Shown: positions 1 to 9,684, counted from the stretch's first letter. The stretch is DNA of 55,825 bases from Candidatus Yanofskyibacteriota bacterium (GCA_016185505.1 JACPNL010000010.1:1-55825), one strand, 5' to 3'. Notes: generated from the letters alone by a model not told the origin. Numbers and translations: made by a program.

Positions 1-442
1 AGGCGGGTTCATCAACTTCTTCTGTCTCGTCGTCTTCCCGCCCAAAAGTTGGGCGAGGCTCGCCCGCCTTTGGCGAGGCGGCTTCATTTAAATCGTCGTC
101 TAAGTCGTCGGCTTGGACGGCAACGGGAATAGCAACCGGCCTCTTCGGCTCAACGCGAGAAACAGCCCCGGCACGGTGGTGTTCAGTTTTGGTTGACAGC
201 ACGTCAAAGTTATATTTCTTCGCTAGCTCATTTACCTTTGGATTTGAACATAAAAAGGAGATAGATTTGTCCGAGTTCTTGGCTTCGTCCGCCAGTACTA
301 CAAAATGCTCCTCTGGCTTGAATGCTCTGGTCTGTTTAGGCAACACAAACACGACTTCCGAAGCGTCGGTTTCTTTAACGATATCCAAAAGTTCCTCAAA
401 TTTATCGTCTTTCAGAACATTGATAATTTTCGTCGCGCCCAT
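1..442 (-). CDS. Hypothetical protein, N-terminal part (runs off the window); begins MGATKIINVLKDDKFEELLDIVKETDASEVVFVLPKQ
   Basis: Manual reverse-strand translation from the ATG at 442 stays open to the window edge; the + ORF 189..449 is its antisense. Confidence 0.75.
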   Translation of the reverse strand, partial: MGATKIINVLKDDKFEELLDIVKETDASEVVFVLPKQTRAFKPEEHFVVLADEAKNSDKSISFLCSNPKVNELAKKYNFDVLSTKTEHHRAGAVSRVEPKRPVAIPVAVQADDLDDDLNEAASPKAGEPRPTFGREDDETEEVDEPA

Positions 443-454
443 ATATTAAATGTA

Positions 455-1453
455 TCACAACTGATTTTGTAAAATATCAACAACCTCTTTTTTATTCTTG
501 ACGGTCATTAACTTAGCCCTTAATTCCTTCGCGCCGTCCCTGTCTGCCATGCCTGCCCTGCATGCGCAGGCATGGCAGACAGGGCAGGCAGGCCAACCAG
601 ATATATAAACCTTAAAAAACTTTTTCATCGTATCAAATCTTTTATCATCCCCCCATAATTTTTCAAAGTTATCTAAATGCTCTCTCAATAGTTCTATTCT
701 TTGTCCGGGTTTAATCTCCTTGATATCAACCTTTTCATTAAAAAACCAAGGATTGGCGAATATCCCTCGCCCGACCATAATACCATCGAGGCTATAGTCC
801 TTCGCTTTTTGTCTTGCGTCATCCATGTCGACGATATCTCCGTTGCCGATTATTAATGTTTTAGTATCTTTTGCCATTTCTGCCGCTTTGCCTATTTCTT
901 CCCAGTGGGCCGGAACTTGAGATATTTCTTTTCTTGTTCTACCGTGAACTATAATCGCGGCTAGTTCTGTTTCCAGTAAAATTGACACCCATTCCTTCGT
1001 GATTATTTTGTTATAACCGAGTCGTGTTTTAACCGAAACCGGTAAATCTCCCGCGCCTCTTTGGGTTTCTTTTACTATTTCTTGAGCCAGTTTATGATTC
1101 TTTATCAATGCTGCACCGGCGCCCTGCTTTTCAACGTTTCTATCCGGACAGCCCATATTTATATCTATGCCGTCAAATCCAAGCTCCCGCGCAAGTTGAG
1201 CGCATTTATAAAAATTCTCCGGCTTTGAACCAAAGAATTGAACGACAATCGGTTTCTCGGATTTTTCAAAATATAATTCTTTTTCAAATTTTGTTTTGTC
1301 GTGTAAGATTCCGTCGCAAGACAAAAACTCCGTATAAAAAACATTTGGCCGTCCGCACTTGGCGACTACTTTCCTGAAAGCCCAGTCGGTTACATTCGCC
1401 ATCGGCGCTAGGACAAAAAACGGCTTATTTAGTTTTTCCCAAAAATTTGACAT
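455..1453 (-). CDS. dus: tRNA-dihydrouridine synthase family protein
   Basis: PMANVTDWAFRKVV, GCPDRNVEKQGAGAALI, VHGRTR, GNGDI and VGRGIFANPWF motifs. Confidence 0.93.
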   Translation of the reverse strand: MSNFWEKLNKPFFVLAPMANVTDWAFRKVVAKCGRPNVFYTEFLSCDGILHDKTKFEKELYFEKSEKPIVVQFFGSKPENFYKCAQLARELGFDGIDINMGCPDRNVEKQGAGAALIKNHKLAQEIVKETQRGAGDLPVSVKTRLGYNKIITKEWVSILLETELAAIIVHGRTRKEISQVPAHWEEIGKAAEMAKDTKTLIIGNGDIVDMDDARQKAKDYSLDGIMVGRGIFANPWFFNEKVDIKEIKPGQRIELLREHLDNFEKLWGDDKRFDTMKKFFKVYISGWPACPVCHACACRAGMADRDGAKELRAKLMTVKNKKEVVDILQNQL

Positions 1454-1514
1454 GTCTAATGTGCATATGCTATCTTCAGAAGGGAAGATTTACAACAAGA
1501 ATAAGGACACGGAA

Positions 1515-1724
1515 ATGGACACGGAAATGTCAGACCCGGCAGATATTGTAGAACTGCGCAGAAAGGTTGAAGAAGAGATCAAAGATCATCCAAAATGGTG
1601 CGGTCCTAATTGTAAGCCGGGTAATACATTCTTGCCCTATGCATATCGCCAGGCGCGGCTGGTTCATGGACACAGCGCCAAAACAGTCCAAGACAATTAC
1701 GATCTCTGTCATATATTCAGATAA
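1515..1724 (+). CDS. Small hypothetical protein (MDTEMSDPADIVELRRKVEEEIKDHPKWCGPNCKPGNTF...)
   Basis: Open frame followed directly by a strong terminator; start codon uncertain (the ORF track start at 1359 overlaps dus). Confidence 0.45.
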   Translation: MDTEMSDPADIVELRRKVEEEIKDHPKWCGPNCKPGNTFLPYAYRQARLVHGHSAKTVQDNYDLCHIFR

Positions 1725-1744
1725 GCCCCTTCGGGCTTTTTTGT
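1723..1744 (+). terminator. Rho-independent terminator AAGCCCCTTCGGGCTTTTTT
   Basis: GC stem, TTCG loop, T-tract. Confidence 0.85.
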
Positions 1745-1784
1745 TTCGACATCATTCTCAAATTCTTGAGAATTTGAGAATAGA

Positions 1785-3665
1785 TTATTCCACAGTTGCC
1801 CGAATTCGGCGGATTCCGGCGCTTACGGATTCTTCTTTGGTTATTTTGAACTTGCCTATCTCGGCAGTGTTTGAAACATGAGGTCCTCCGCACAATTCTT
1901 TAGAAAAGAATTGTCCTGAGCTGGTCGAATTAGAGAGTTCGCGGTTAAACGGCTCAACGGCTTTATCCGTTGAGCCGTTTATTGAATTATCGGTTGTTTT
2001 GGGACCGATCGTATAAACTGTTACGCGATCAGGATATTTTTCTTTGAAAAACGCTAAAGCGCCTGATTTTATCGCATCTTCATAAGACATTTCGGTTTTA
2101 GTAACCGGCAGTTCTTTTTTTACAGCATCGTTAACCATATCCTCTACTTGCTTGAGTTCCTCGAGTGTTAATTTACGCGGGAATGTGAAATCAAACCTCA
2201 ACCGTTCCGGGGTTATATCAGAGCCCTGCTGTTTCACCTCTTCTCCAAGAATTTTTCTCAATGCTGCGTGAAGCAAATGTGTAGCGGTATGAAGACGGGT
2301 TTTCTTTTTCATCTCTTCGGCATTGGCGGCGGTCAAATCCCCTTCCGTTATCATGCCATGTCCACCAAATTTTTTCTCCGCTCCGGCGCGGGATATTTCT
2401 TGATGTTTTCTAAATTCCTCATCGAAATTCTCACGAGAAAGCTCTGTTGTTTTTTCTTTTCCTAATTCTTTAATAACTTCAAAAGGTAGGCCGTAACTTT
2501 CGTATAGTTTAAAGGCGTTCTCGGCATTTACGGATGGCATCTTTCCAAGCTCCTTTAGCCCTTGAGATAATGTCTTTTCAAATTTTTCTTTTTCTCGGTC
2601 AAACTCATGAATTATTAAATCGGCATTCAGTTCGGGATAATATTGCCCATAGATCTCTAATATTTTCGCAAAAATATCATGCATTAAAGATAGGTCAGAC
2701 CTGTGGATAAACGACTTCGCAAGTCGTTTATCCACAGGTGGGGTGGATTGAGTGGCGGTATAAAAATAAGTTATCACTCTCCTCATTAGCCGGCGCAAAA
2801 CATAACCCTGCTCTTTGTTTGACGGCCTGACCCCGTCGGTGATAAGAAATGCGATGGCCCGTGAATGGTCGGCGATAATTCTTTTAGCTCTAATATCTAA
2901 CTCCGAGGGCGCGAGTTTGATTATCGGTTCCAAAAGATCCGTTTCAAAAATATTTTTAACTCCCTGTACAACCATAGCAAGACGCTCTAATCCCATACCG
3001 GTGTCTATGCCAGCTGGTTTTAAGTGTTTAAATTTTGAAGGGTCGGTTTCTTTGAGCATTTGCTCTCTATTCCCTTTATAATAAAATTCGTTGAAGACGA
3101 TATTCCAAATCTCAACTCCGTCCACATATATTTCTGTTGTCGGACCGCATGGACCCTCATTCCCGGTCGGGCCCCAGGTGTTATCCTCAATACCCATTTT
3201 CTTAACCTCAATTGCGACGTTGTTGTTTTTAGCTATTTCTTTCCATATCAATTCTGATTCTTCATCTGCGGGCATACCTTCCGAACCGCTGAAAACAGAA
3301 ACGTAGTCAACCTTGAGTCCCAGTTCTTTTGTAATAAATTCGTATGCCCAAGTGATGGATGCTTCTTTCCAATACCCACCAAAAGAAAAATTGCCAAGCA
3401 TTTCGAAAAAAGTGAGATGTGATTCGTCTCCAACTTCGTCTATGTCCGAAGTTCGCATTGATTTCTGAATTGAAACAGTATTCAAGGAACCGAAATCCTT
3501 CATCGCGTCGGCCTCGCCGGTATAGTAGGGCTTGAACTGTTGCATTCCGGCGGTTGTGAAAAGCACCGACGGATCAGTTGGCAAAAGAGAAGATGACTCC
3601 ACCCACTTATGGTTTCTCTTCTCAAAAAAATCTTTAAATTTTTTACGTATCTTTTGATGTGTCAT
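1785..3665 (-). CDS. alaS: Alanyl-tRNA synthetase, short form ending after the CGGPHV region (no C-Ala domain)
   Basis: SSSLLPTDPSVLFTTAGMQQFKPYY, GNFSFGGYWK, HTATHLLHAALR and ELCGGPHV motifs. Confidence 0.95.
   Translation of the reverse strand: MTHQKIRKKFKDFFEKRNHKWVESSSLLPTDPSVLFTTAGMQQFKPYYTGEADAMKDFGSLNTVSIQKSMRTSDIDEVGDESHLTFFEMLGNFSFGGYWKEASITWAYEFITKELGLKVDYVSVFSGSEGMPADEESELIWKEIAKNNNVAIEVKKMGIEDNTWGPTGNEGPCGPTTEIYVDGVEIWNIVFNEFYYKGNREQMLKETDPSKFKHLKPAGIDTGMGLERLAMVVQGVKNIFETDLLEPIIKLAPSELDIRAKRIIADHSRAIAFLITDGVRPSNKEQGYVLRRLMRRVITYFYTATQSTPPVDKRLAKSFIHRSDLSLMHDIFAKILEIYGQYYPELNADLIIHEFDREKEKFEKTLSQGLKELGKMPSVNAENAFKLYESYGLPFEVIKELGKEKTTELSRENFDEEFRKHQEISRAGAEKKFGGHGMITEGDLTAANAEEMKKKTRLHTATHLLHAALRKILGEEVKQQGSDITPERLRFDFTFPRKLTLEELKQVEDMVNDAVKKELPVTKTEMSYEDAIKSGALAFFKEKYPDRVTVYTIGPKTTDNSINGSTDKAVEPFNRELSNSTSSGQFFSKELCGGPHVSNTAEIGKFKITKEESVSAGIRRIRATVE
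2700..2738. repeat. 39-bp palindromic element in alaS
   Basis: CCTGTGGATAAACGACTTCGCAAGTCGTTTATCCACAGG; read as PVDKRLAKSFIHR. Confidence 0.97.
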
Positions 3666-3702
3666 AAATTAAATATATCAAAACCTTGTCACTTCAACAA
3701 AC

Positions 3703-3744
3703 AATGTTTCCTAAAACTATCATATGATAGTTTTAGGAAACATT
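3703..3744. repeat. 42-bp perfect loopless palindrome centred on ATCATATGAT
   Basis: AATGTTTCCTAAAACTATCATATGATAGTTTTAGGAAACATT is self-complementary. Confidence 0.9.
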
Positions 3745-3804
3745 TCAAACTGTTTAATTTCGAATTTCGAATAAAGTCAAATAAAATAAGAGCCGTAATG
3801 GCTC

Positions 3805-5181
3805 TTATGCTAACTTTTCCAGAGTCAACATCTGTGTAAGGGTTGATGGAACTTTGGCCTTTCGCAGGACGTCGCCGAAGTGCGAGGTCAGCCCCACGTT
3901 TCCGCAGACCCGGATGCCGAGGTTCTCCGCCTGCGCCCGCAAGGTCAGCTCCCGGAGCGCTTCCAGGCCGGCTTCGGTATGGAACGTCAGCCAGTCCTTG
4001 GGGATTCCGGGATAGATAATGTTGCCGGCTGTTGCCGTTCTGCCGCGGTGCAACTGGACAACCCAGGCAAGACGGCCGTCGTAGACCCATTCAAAACGGG
4101 CCGGGCCGAGCTTCTCCTGGATCCTCTCGTGTAGGAAGGTAACTTCCCCCTGCACTTGGCTTGGCAGAGCTTCCGGCGCCCTATCGCCAGTCATGAACTT
4201 GTCACCATAACCTCGGCATCCTTCCAGAACCAAATTGTCTGTACTGTCGGTGATGGCCGAGCCGGAGTAGTGCGCTTTCAGGCCGTGCTGGATGATGATT
4301 GCCGCGATCTTACTGTTGTCGGGGTCGTCTTCCTGCATGATGGCGAAGGGGTCTTTCCAGCCGCGGATGGTCTGGAACTTGCCCGGGGTCTGGATCTTGG
4401 GAACGGTCCTGACCCAGTCGGGTTCCTCGCTGTGGATCTTCTTGCCGAAGTTGAACAACGGGATCATCCGGCTGACAACGGTCGTGTACGGGACCGGCAA
4501 GCCGATGACGGCAGCCATGAGCAGGCCATAGGCCTTGTCGCCCATCGCAGAACTCATTCTGTTGGGCCATTCAATTTCGGGAGCAGGCGGCAGAAGCGCG
4601 GGGTCATAGTCCTCGGCCTGCCAGATGATTTGCTTTTCCTGGGCATAGCCGACACGATGCGGATGCACCGAGAACTCCACTCGGTGTGTGCTGGTGAACG
4701 GCATGTGGAACGGGAATCCGTAGACGGCCTTGATGAGGTCAAAGCCGATAGTCCTCGGTAATCTCATGCATCCGGCTTTTTCCACACACCTGGGTGTGTC
4801 GCCGGGCGCGCCTTCCATCAGGTTGCCGAAGAGAACTCCCGAGAAGCCGCCGTCATCAATGCGAACGTTCTCGTTCACGATAACGTAAAGGCCTTGACTA
4901 AGAAATCCTTCAATCATGCCTTTCGCCTCAAGAACGTCGTTGAGGTTCATTTTGAAAGGATTTCCGTCGGGCTTGTCGAGCAGGAACGTTCTGATGTTGA
5001 TCCTGCCGTTGCCGGACTTGGACATGAGGGTGTCCAGCGCCGTATTGACGTCGTTGAACACCTGGTCGGGACTGGTCCCGTTTATGCGCGAGAACCTCTG
5101 GCCTTCAGGGCCGAAGCTCACGAACTGGGCGACGTTGCCGCCTTCTTGGGCGAGTTTGTCGAGAACTTCATCTTTGAACAC
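3805..5181 (-). CDS. Hypothetical protein; C-terminus faintly resembles PEP synthase/PPDK-type ATP-binding domains (FEWVYDGRLAWVVQLH)
   Basis: 458-aa ORF, GTG start after AGAGGAT; clearly GC-richer than flanks. Confidence 0.8.
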   Translation of the reverse strand: MFKDEVLDKLAQEGGNVAQFVSFGPEGQRFSRINGTSPDQVFNDVNTALDTLMSKSGNGRINIRTFLLDKPDGNPFKMNLNDVLEAKGMIEGFLSQGLYVIVNENVRIDDGGFSGVLFGNLMEGAPGDTPRCVEKAGCMRLPRTIGFDLIKAVYGFPFHMPFTSTHRVEFSVHPHRVGYAQEKQIIWQAEDYDPALLPPAPEIEWPNRMSSAMGDKAYGLLMAAVIGLPVPYTTVVSRMIPLFNFGKKIHSEEPDWVRTVPKIQTPGKFQTIRGWKDPFAIMQEDDPDNSKIAAIIIQHGLKAHYSGSAITDSTDNLVLEGCRGYGDKFMTGDRAPEALPSQVQGEVTFLHERIQEKLGPARFEWVYDGRLAWVVQLHRGRTATAGNIIYPGIPKDWLTFHTEAGLEALRELTLRAQAENLGIRVCGNVGLTSHFGDVLRKAKVPSTLTQMLTLEKLA

Positions 5182-5375
5182 AATATCCTCTGTTGTTAAA
5201 AATCGTTGGACAAATTATACTAAAGAAGCGTTGACAGTCAAATAAAAACGGCTAGTTAGCCGTGTTCTAATCACTGATTGCAGATTTCAGCGATCGCTGA
5301 AAAATGCAATTATATTTTTTTCAAACTTCGAATTCGTATAATTCAATTTCTCCATTTCTTAATTTCTAAATATCT

Positions 5376-5636
5376 CTATTTCTTTTCTACCGCCCACGTT
5401 TTTAATTCCTCGTAAGTCGCCTCGCCGCAGATGGTCTTTTGAGTGTCGGTGTTCACAAAAAATGGTACGCCCATACAAATACCTCGGGCTTCGTCGGCCC
5501 ATTTTTTCTCATTGCTCTCGTCGTGCCAGACCTCCATTCGCTGAACTTTAACCCCAAGCTCCTGTTCCAGCTTGTCTATAAGCGGCTCCATCTTTTGGCA
5601 ATGGCCGCATTCTTTACCGTAGAATTCCATTAACAT
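5376..5636 (-). CDS. Thioredoxin-fold protein (CGHC motif)
   Basis: MLMEFYGKECGHCQKMEPLIDKLEQELGVKVQRMEV...GVPFF. Confidence 0.85.
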   Translation of the reverse strand: MLMEFYGKECGHCQKMEPLIDKLEQELGVKVQRMEVWHDESNEKKWADEARGICMGVPFFVNTDTQKTICGEATYEELKTWAVEKK

Positions 5637-5640
5637 GTTT

Positions 5641-5760
5641 CAAATTTAAAATTTAAAAATCAAAATTAAAAATGACAGTTTAAAATTCAAAATGATTTAG
5701 ATTTAAAATTTTAACATTTTTCATTGTCATTTTCCATTTTAATATTTGCATTTTACATTA
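5641..5760. repeat. AT-rich inverted short-period arms (AAAATTNAAAATGA type)
   Basis: Left arm CAAAATTAAAAATGACAGTTTAAAATTCAAAATG; right arm CATTTTTCATTGTCATTTTCCATTTTAATATTTGCATTTTACATT. Confidence 0.6.
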
Positions 5761-5830
5761 TCTAACGCTATTATACCACCCAATAGTTTTTTGAAAAAGT
5801 CCTTCGATAAACTCAGGGCAAGGAGCAACT

Positions 5831-6943
5831 ATGCCAGTGATGAAACACAGGCACCTTGATGGCGATAGAACGATGGTTGAGGCAATGCCTCTTCTTCATT
5901 CCGCAACCCACGACGATTTTTTATTGAAGGCATATCCTTTCGATACGAACCGGTGGTCTGGTCACGCCGAAGCAATATCCCATTGGTTTTTGGAAGGCGG
6001 ACTTCATAAGAACTTAGTCGAAAAATTCAAAGTTACCACCGGCGTAATGCAGAATCCATTCACGATATTTTATGCGGTTAAAAATTTTGTTGTGATAAAC
6101 GGCAGACGAGGATTTTGCGGCGAATTTATAATTGCGCCGCAATATCATGTTTTTGGAGACGCCTGCTGTCCGCAAGGAACGCTTACAGAAAAAGATGTAA
6201 TGAATATTGTGATAAAAGGCATTAAGGCGGGCGAAAAGCAACTGAAAAAAGAGGGCGTGAACACTACGTTTAATGTCTGGTGGGGAATCGGAAGAGAGGT
6301 CTCTCCGGAGGAAGCAGTACGCCTTACTCGAGTAGCGCTGGAGTACGACCCTGATGATGTTCTCGGCATATCACTTGTATGCCATGAACCAAGCGCTCCT
6401 CCGGAGAAATTTGTTGATGCTTTCCGACTCGCCAAAAGAGAAAAGCGGAAGACTGCTTGTCATGTTGAATGGGTTAAAGACAGAAAAGAAAATGAAAAAG
6501 ATACACCCGATAAAATACATAGAAATTTTCAGGAAGATTTGCCGCAACTAACTAAGAATTTAACGACAGCCATTTTTGATCTGGATGTTGACCAGATAGA
6601 CCATGGCTTTGGCCTTGCCGAAAACCCCGAACTCATGAAAGTTGTCGCCGATAAGGGCACAGTAGTTACGGTTTGCCCGGGTTCGCTTCTGACTACTCGG
6701 CTTATTAATAACATCAAAATGCTCAAGATAAGAGAAATGCTTGATGCCGGAATTTTACTTTGCTGGGATGTTGACGATGATATTTGTATGCCCGCTTACA
6801 ACCAACTGGAACAAATGTATAGAGAGGCCTATGCCAAACCGCCTTCAGCCGAAAACCTGGACCGTCTGAAAGAAGACCTTGATAAACTTGAAAGAAATGC
6901 CGAACTGGCATTATTTGGGAACAGAAAAGAACACAAGTGCTAA
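5831..6943 (+). CDS. Adenosine deaminase-like metal-dependent hydrolase
   Basis: HRHLDGDRTM, CHVEW and DQIDHGFGLAENPELMKVVADKGTVVTVCPGSLL motifs. Confidence 0.8.
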   Translation: MPVMKHRHLDGDRTMVEAMPLLHSATHDDFLLKAYPFDTNRWSGHAEAISHWFLEGGLHKNLVEKFKVTTGVMQNPFTIFYAVKNFVVINGRRGFCGEFIIAPQYHVFGDACCPQGTLTEKDVMNIVIKGIKAGEKQLKKEGVNTTFNVWWGIGREVSPEEAVRLTRVALEYDPDDVLGISLVCHEPSAPPEKFVDAFRLAKREKRKTACHVEWVKDRKENEKDTPDKIHRNFQEDLPQLTKNLTTAIFDLDVDQIDHGFGLAENPELMKVVADKGTVVTVCPGSLLTTRLINNIKMLKIREMLDAGILLCWDVDDDICMPAYNQLEQMYREAYAKPPSAENLDRLKEDLDKLERNAELALFGNRKEHKC

Positions 6944-6950
6944 AAAGAAA

Positions 6951-6974
6951 ATCCCCGCTTAAGGCGGGGTTAAT
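6951..6974. terminator. Bidirectional terminator between convergent genes
   Basis: CCCCGCTTAAGGCGGGG stem. Confidence 0.75.
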
Positions 6975-7731
6975 TATTGCATGCCGGAGCAATATTGTAT
7001 GGGTGCTGGAATTTACCTATATCATGATCATAGACCCACGAACTGTACCAATAAAAGCAATTTATTGGTACGGCAAAATCAATATTTTCGGGAGTACTTT
7101 CACGAGGCACATCGGATGTTCGATATAAACAAAGTTTAAAAGCCAGAGACGTGTTCTTGGCATTGTTATTCATATGAAACGCAACGCCCGGTATATCAGT
7201 GATATATAGCTTAGGATAACTTGGTTTTTCAATACCGTAGAATCTTTCTGTATTTCTACTGACGGACCCTCGTTTGGTATTCCACTTATAGTTGAAATGG
7301 CGTGATTGTGGAGTTGAAAAATATATAGGGTCTGTATCAATCGATTCAACCGTCCAATCTTTATAATTAAAAAAGGACATCTCGCCAAAGTTAATATGAA
7401 CAACTGATTTGGGAAATACTTCCCCGGTATCATGGGAATAATATTTGCACCCCTTAATAAACTGCACAAACGCATAATTCTCAAGATTTTCTACTGTATC
7501 AGTGGTATAATGAGCAAAAAACCGGGTCCCGTAATTCATGCCTCCGCCGACTAGAATCTCATAATCTTCGGCCAAATAGCGTATTTGTGTCAGGTCGCAT
7601 GTGTTTGTGGCGGCGCAGTCGGTGTTATTAAACACCTTCCCGGAACGACTGGTTATTCTTGGATTTCCGCCATATTGGGCCGTTACTGCAACTGACGCTA
7701 AAAGAAACAGCACCACAACAACTTGTTTCAT
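6970..7731 (-). CDS. Secreted hypothetical protein
   Basis: 253-aa ORF with signal peptide MKQVVVVLFLLASVAVTAQ. Confidence 0.8.
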   Translation of the reverse strand: MKQVVVVLFLLASVAVTAQYGGNPRITSRSGKVFNNTDCAATNTCDLTQIRYLAEDYEILVGGGMNYGTRFFAHYTTDTVENLENYAFVQFIKGCKYYSHDTGEVFPKSVVHINFGEMSFFNYKDWTVESIDTDPIYFSTPQSRHFNYKWNTKRGSVSRNTERFYGIEKPSYPKLYITDIPGVAFHMNNNAKNTSLAFKLCLYRTSDVPRESTPENIDFAVPINCFYWYSSWVYDHDIGKFQHPYNIAPACNN

Positions 7732-7801
7732 TGTTTAATTCTCAAGGTGCAAACTATTTACAGTATAGATTCTCACAAATCATTCCGTTAAGCAACTCAA
7801 A

Positions 7802-7841
7802 AAAAACCGCCCTGACTTTATTCATTGAATAGGCGGTTTTT
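7802..7841. terminator. Hairpin AAAAACCGCC...GGCGGTTTTT
   Basis: 10-bp stem flanked by A/T runs. Confidence 0.7.
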
Positions 7842-7845
7842 ACTT

Positions 7846-7879
7846 GTCTCAATTTTCCTCGTACGAGGAAAATTGAGAC
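7846..7879. repeat. 34-bp perfect loopless palindrome
   Basis: GTCTCAATTTTCCTCGTACGAGGAAAATTGAGAC. Confidence 0.9.
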
Positions 7880-7889
7880 CAATTGTTCC

Positions 7890-7965
7890 TGGGGTGCCCG
7901 ACCGGGATCGAACCGGCAACCGCTCGGACCACAACCGAGTGCTCTACCATTGAGCTACGGGCACC
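7890..7965 (-). tRNA. tRNA-His(GTG), CCA encoded
   Basis: GGTGCCCGTAGCTCAATGGTAGAGCACTCGGTTGTGGTCCGAG...GGTTCGATCCCGGTCGGGCACCCCA cloverleaf. Confidence 0.95.
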
Positions 7966-8007
7966 ATTAAGTGTATATATTTTACACTAAAACGACGCTA
8001 TTGTAAA

Positions 8008-8868
8008 TCATTCTTCATATACCTTCTCGTTCGCCGAGAGCATTAGATCCAGATTATGCAGCAACTCTTCAAATTCATTGTCATCGGCGAAATTTGGATT
8101 TGACCTTATCTTGTCTCTGACTAGTTTTATCGCCTCTTTGTGGCCCTTTTTACCCCTTCGTCTGAAGGCATCGTATTTGTCCAGTATGATTATGAGTTTT
8201 TCGGCTCTGTCAAAAAACACGTTGTCTCCGAAATATTTGGTGAACCTGCCGTCTTTGTCTACTATTTCTTCCGGATTTATACCTTCCAGCATATGATGAG
8301 TTGCCGCAGCGGCGACTGCTTCCGGCGGCACACCGTCACCGCTGATTATTTCAAGCGTCCATTTCGGATGAAGATTATAGAATTCTCGCATTGATATCTC
8401 TCCGTCTATTCCCATTTCTTTCAGCATTGCCAATCTGTCAGTTGCGTCTTCCGCGAAATTATCGTTGATGAATTGCTCCAGCGTTACTTTTGTGGGATCT
8501 ATAATGCCTTCTATCTCGTAAATATCCAGCATGAGTTTCTCCTGTTCCGATGTGGCATTCCGAGGACCGGTCTTACCAATATCCGTGAACATCGTGCCTA
8601 TCAAAACAGTTCTCTGCTCTGTGTCGGTAAATTTTTCATCAGGTAAATTCTTTTCATAATATCTGAACAGTGCCCGAGCTACGTGAACAGACCGCTCCTC
8701 GTCCTTGAACGTTTCTGTTCTGTCATTCAGAAGAAGAAGTTTTCTGACAATATTCGGATTCATTTTCTCCACATCAAGGCCGAGCTCTTCAAAAAGTTCC
8801 CTCATGTGGTCTCGTTCGGCCTCAAATCCAGTTTGTGACGTTGTCATATGTTCTTTGATCATCTTCAT
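8008..8868 (-). CDS. HD-domain protein
   Basis: FTDIGKTG and THHMLEG motifs. Confidence 0.65.
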   Translation of the reverse strand: MKMIKEHMTTSQTGFEAERDHMRELFEELGLDVEKMNPNIVRKLLLLNDRTETFKDEERSVHVARALFRYYEKNLPDEKFTDTEQRTVLIGTMFTDIGKTGPRNATSEQEKLMLDIYEIEGIIDPTKVTLEQFINDNFAEDATDRLAMLKEMGIDGEISMREFYNLHPKWTLEIISGDGVPPEAVAAAATHHMLEGINPEEIVDKDGRFTKYFGDNVFFDRAEKLIIILDKYDAFRRRGKKGHKEAIKLVRDKIRSNPNFADDNEFEELLHNLDLMLSANEKVYEE

Positions 8869-9438
8869 TATTTTAATACTTGGGATGAAAATTTAAAGAC
8901 CCCTATTGGGGCCTCTTGTATCTTATCACGAAAAACAAACTCCGTATTTTTCACAAGCTAACACAAAATCTCTGATAAAAGGACCCTCTATCATGTCTAA
9001 TAAATTATGCCGTCTTCCTTGTGTTTTTATCCATGCCCCCGTCTTTTTTAAGAAAGAGGAATTCGGAGAATTTATCCCACGGATAGCGACTTATTACGGA
9101 TAACCGCTCAAGGTGTTCGGGGCCTTGCATAGATAAAAATCGTCCATCAAAAGACACCCGCAACTTTCTCACTTAGCGCTCCGTATACACCCCATAAAAC
9201 AAAAGGTCAACGAGTGTTGATAAGATCATTGACTTTTCACATACCATTTGCTATTCTTACATCATAAACGGCTTCGGCCTCGAAACACCCGCAAGGGTGT
9301 TTCAGACTTTTAGGGCTTAAAGAGCTTTTACCGCCTTATCCAGTTTATTGAATTGGTCTTCGGGCAGAGTGGCTATTTTATCTAATCCATCATCTGATTT
9401 TCTTGCGTCCCCCTTTGTGACGAATTCGGCCTATAATT

Positions 9439-9477
9439 TCGGGCCGCCCAGAGTCGAACTGGGTCTAACTGGTCCCA
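9439..9477 (-). pseudogene. Truncated tRNA-Pro (3' half only, from the anticodon onward)
   Basis: TGGGACCAGTTAGACCCAGTTCGACTCTGGGCGGCCCGA matches the 3' half of the intact tRNA-Pro at 9712..9782. Confidence 0.8.
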
Positions 9478-9504
9478 CCCTGAAGTAGAATTTTGCGAAT
9501 CTTG

Positions 9505-9573
9505 TCGGACTGCCCGGATTCGAACCGGGACTAACCTACAACTTTGACCTCTTTCCGTCGGTCAAGTCGCAGG
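9505..9573 (-). other. 3' part of an interrupted tRNA (T-arm plus acceptor 3' strand; possible extended anticodon-stem helix)
   Basis: GTAGGTTAGTCCCGGTTCGAATCCGGGCAGTCCGA; CAGTCCG is complementary to CGGACTG at 9901..9907. Confidence 0.7.
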
Positions 9574-9684
9574 CCCGCCTCATGGCTGAAAATCGCCGAT
9601 TGCGATTTTCAGCATCGCTCCGGCACTTGAATCGTAAAGAAAACATAAAGCAGTTTATGTTTTCTTTACGATTCAAGCATCCCA

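Noticed and set aside
189-449. + strand ORF of 86 aa
   Set aside because: Antisense to a better minus-strand frame starting at 442; composition is typical shadow ORF.
1785-3665. AlaRS truncated at the C-terminus as a pseudogene
   Set aside because: All catalytic/editing motifs are intact and short AlaRS lacking C-Ala are plausible in reduced CPR genomes.
4156-4761. 201-aa + strand ORF inside the GC-rich gene
   Set aside because: High GC creates long antisense ORFs; the minus-strand 458-aa frame is longer and has an RBS.
8906-9103. 65-aa + strand ORF
   Set aside because: No RBS, no protein-like composition, follows a terminator-like hairpin.
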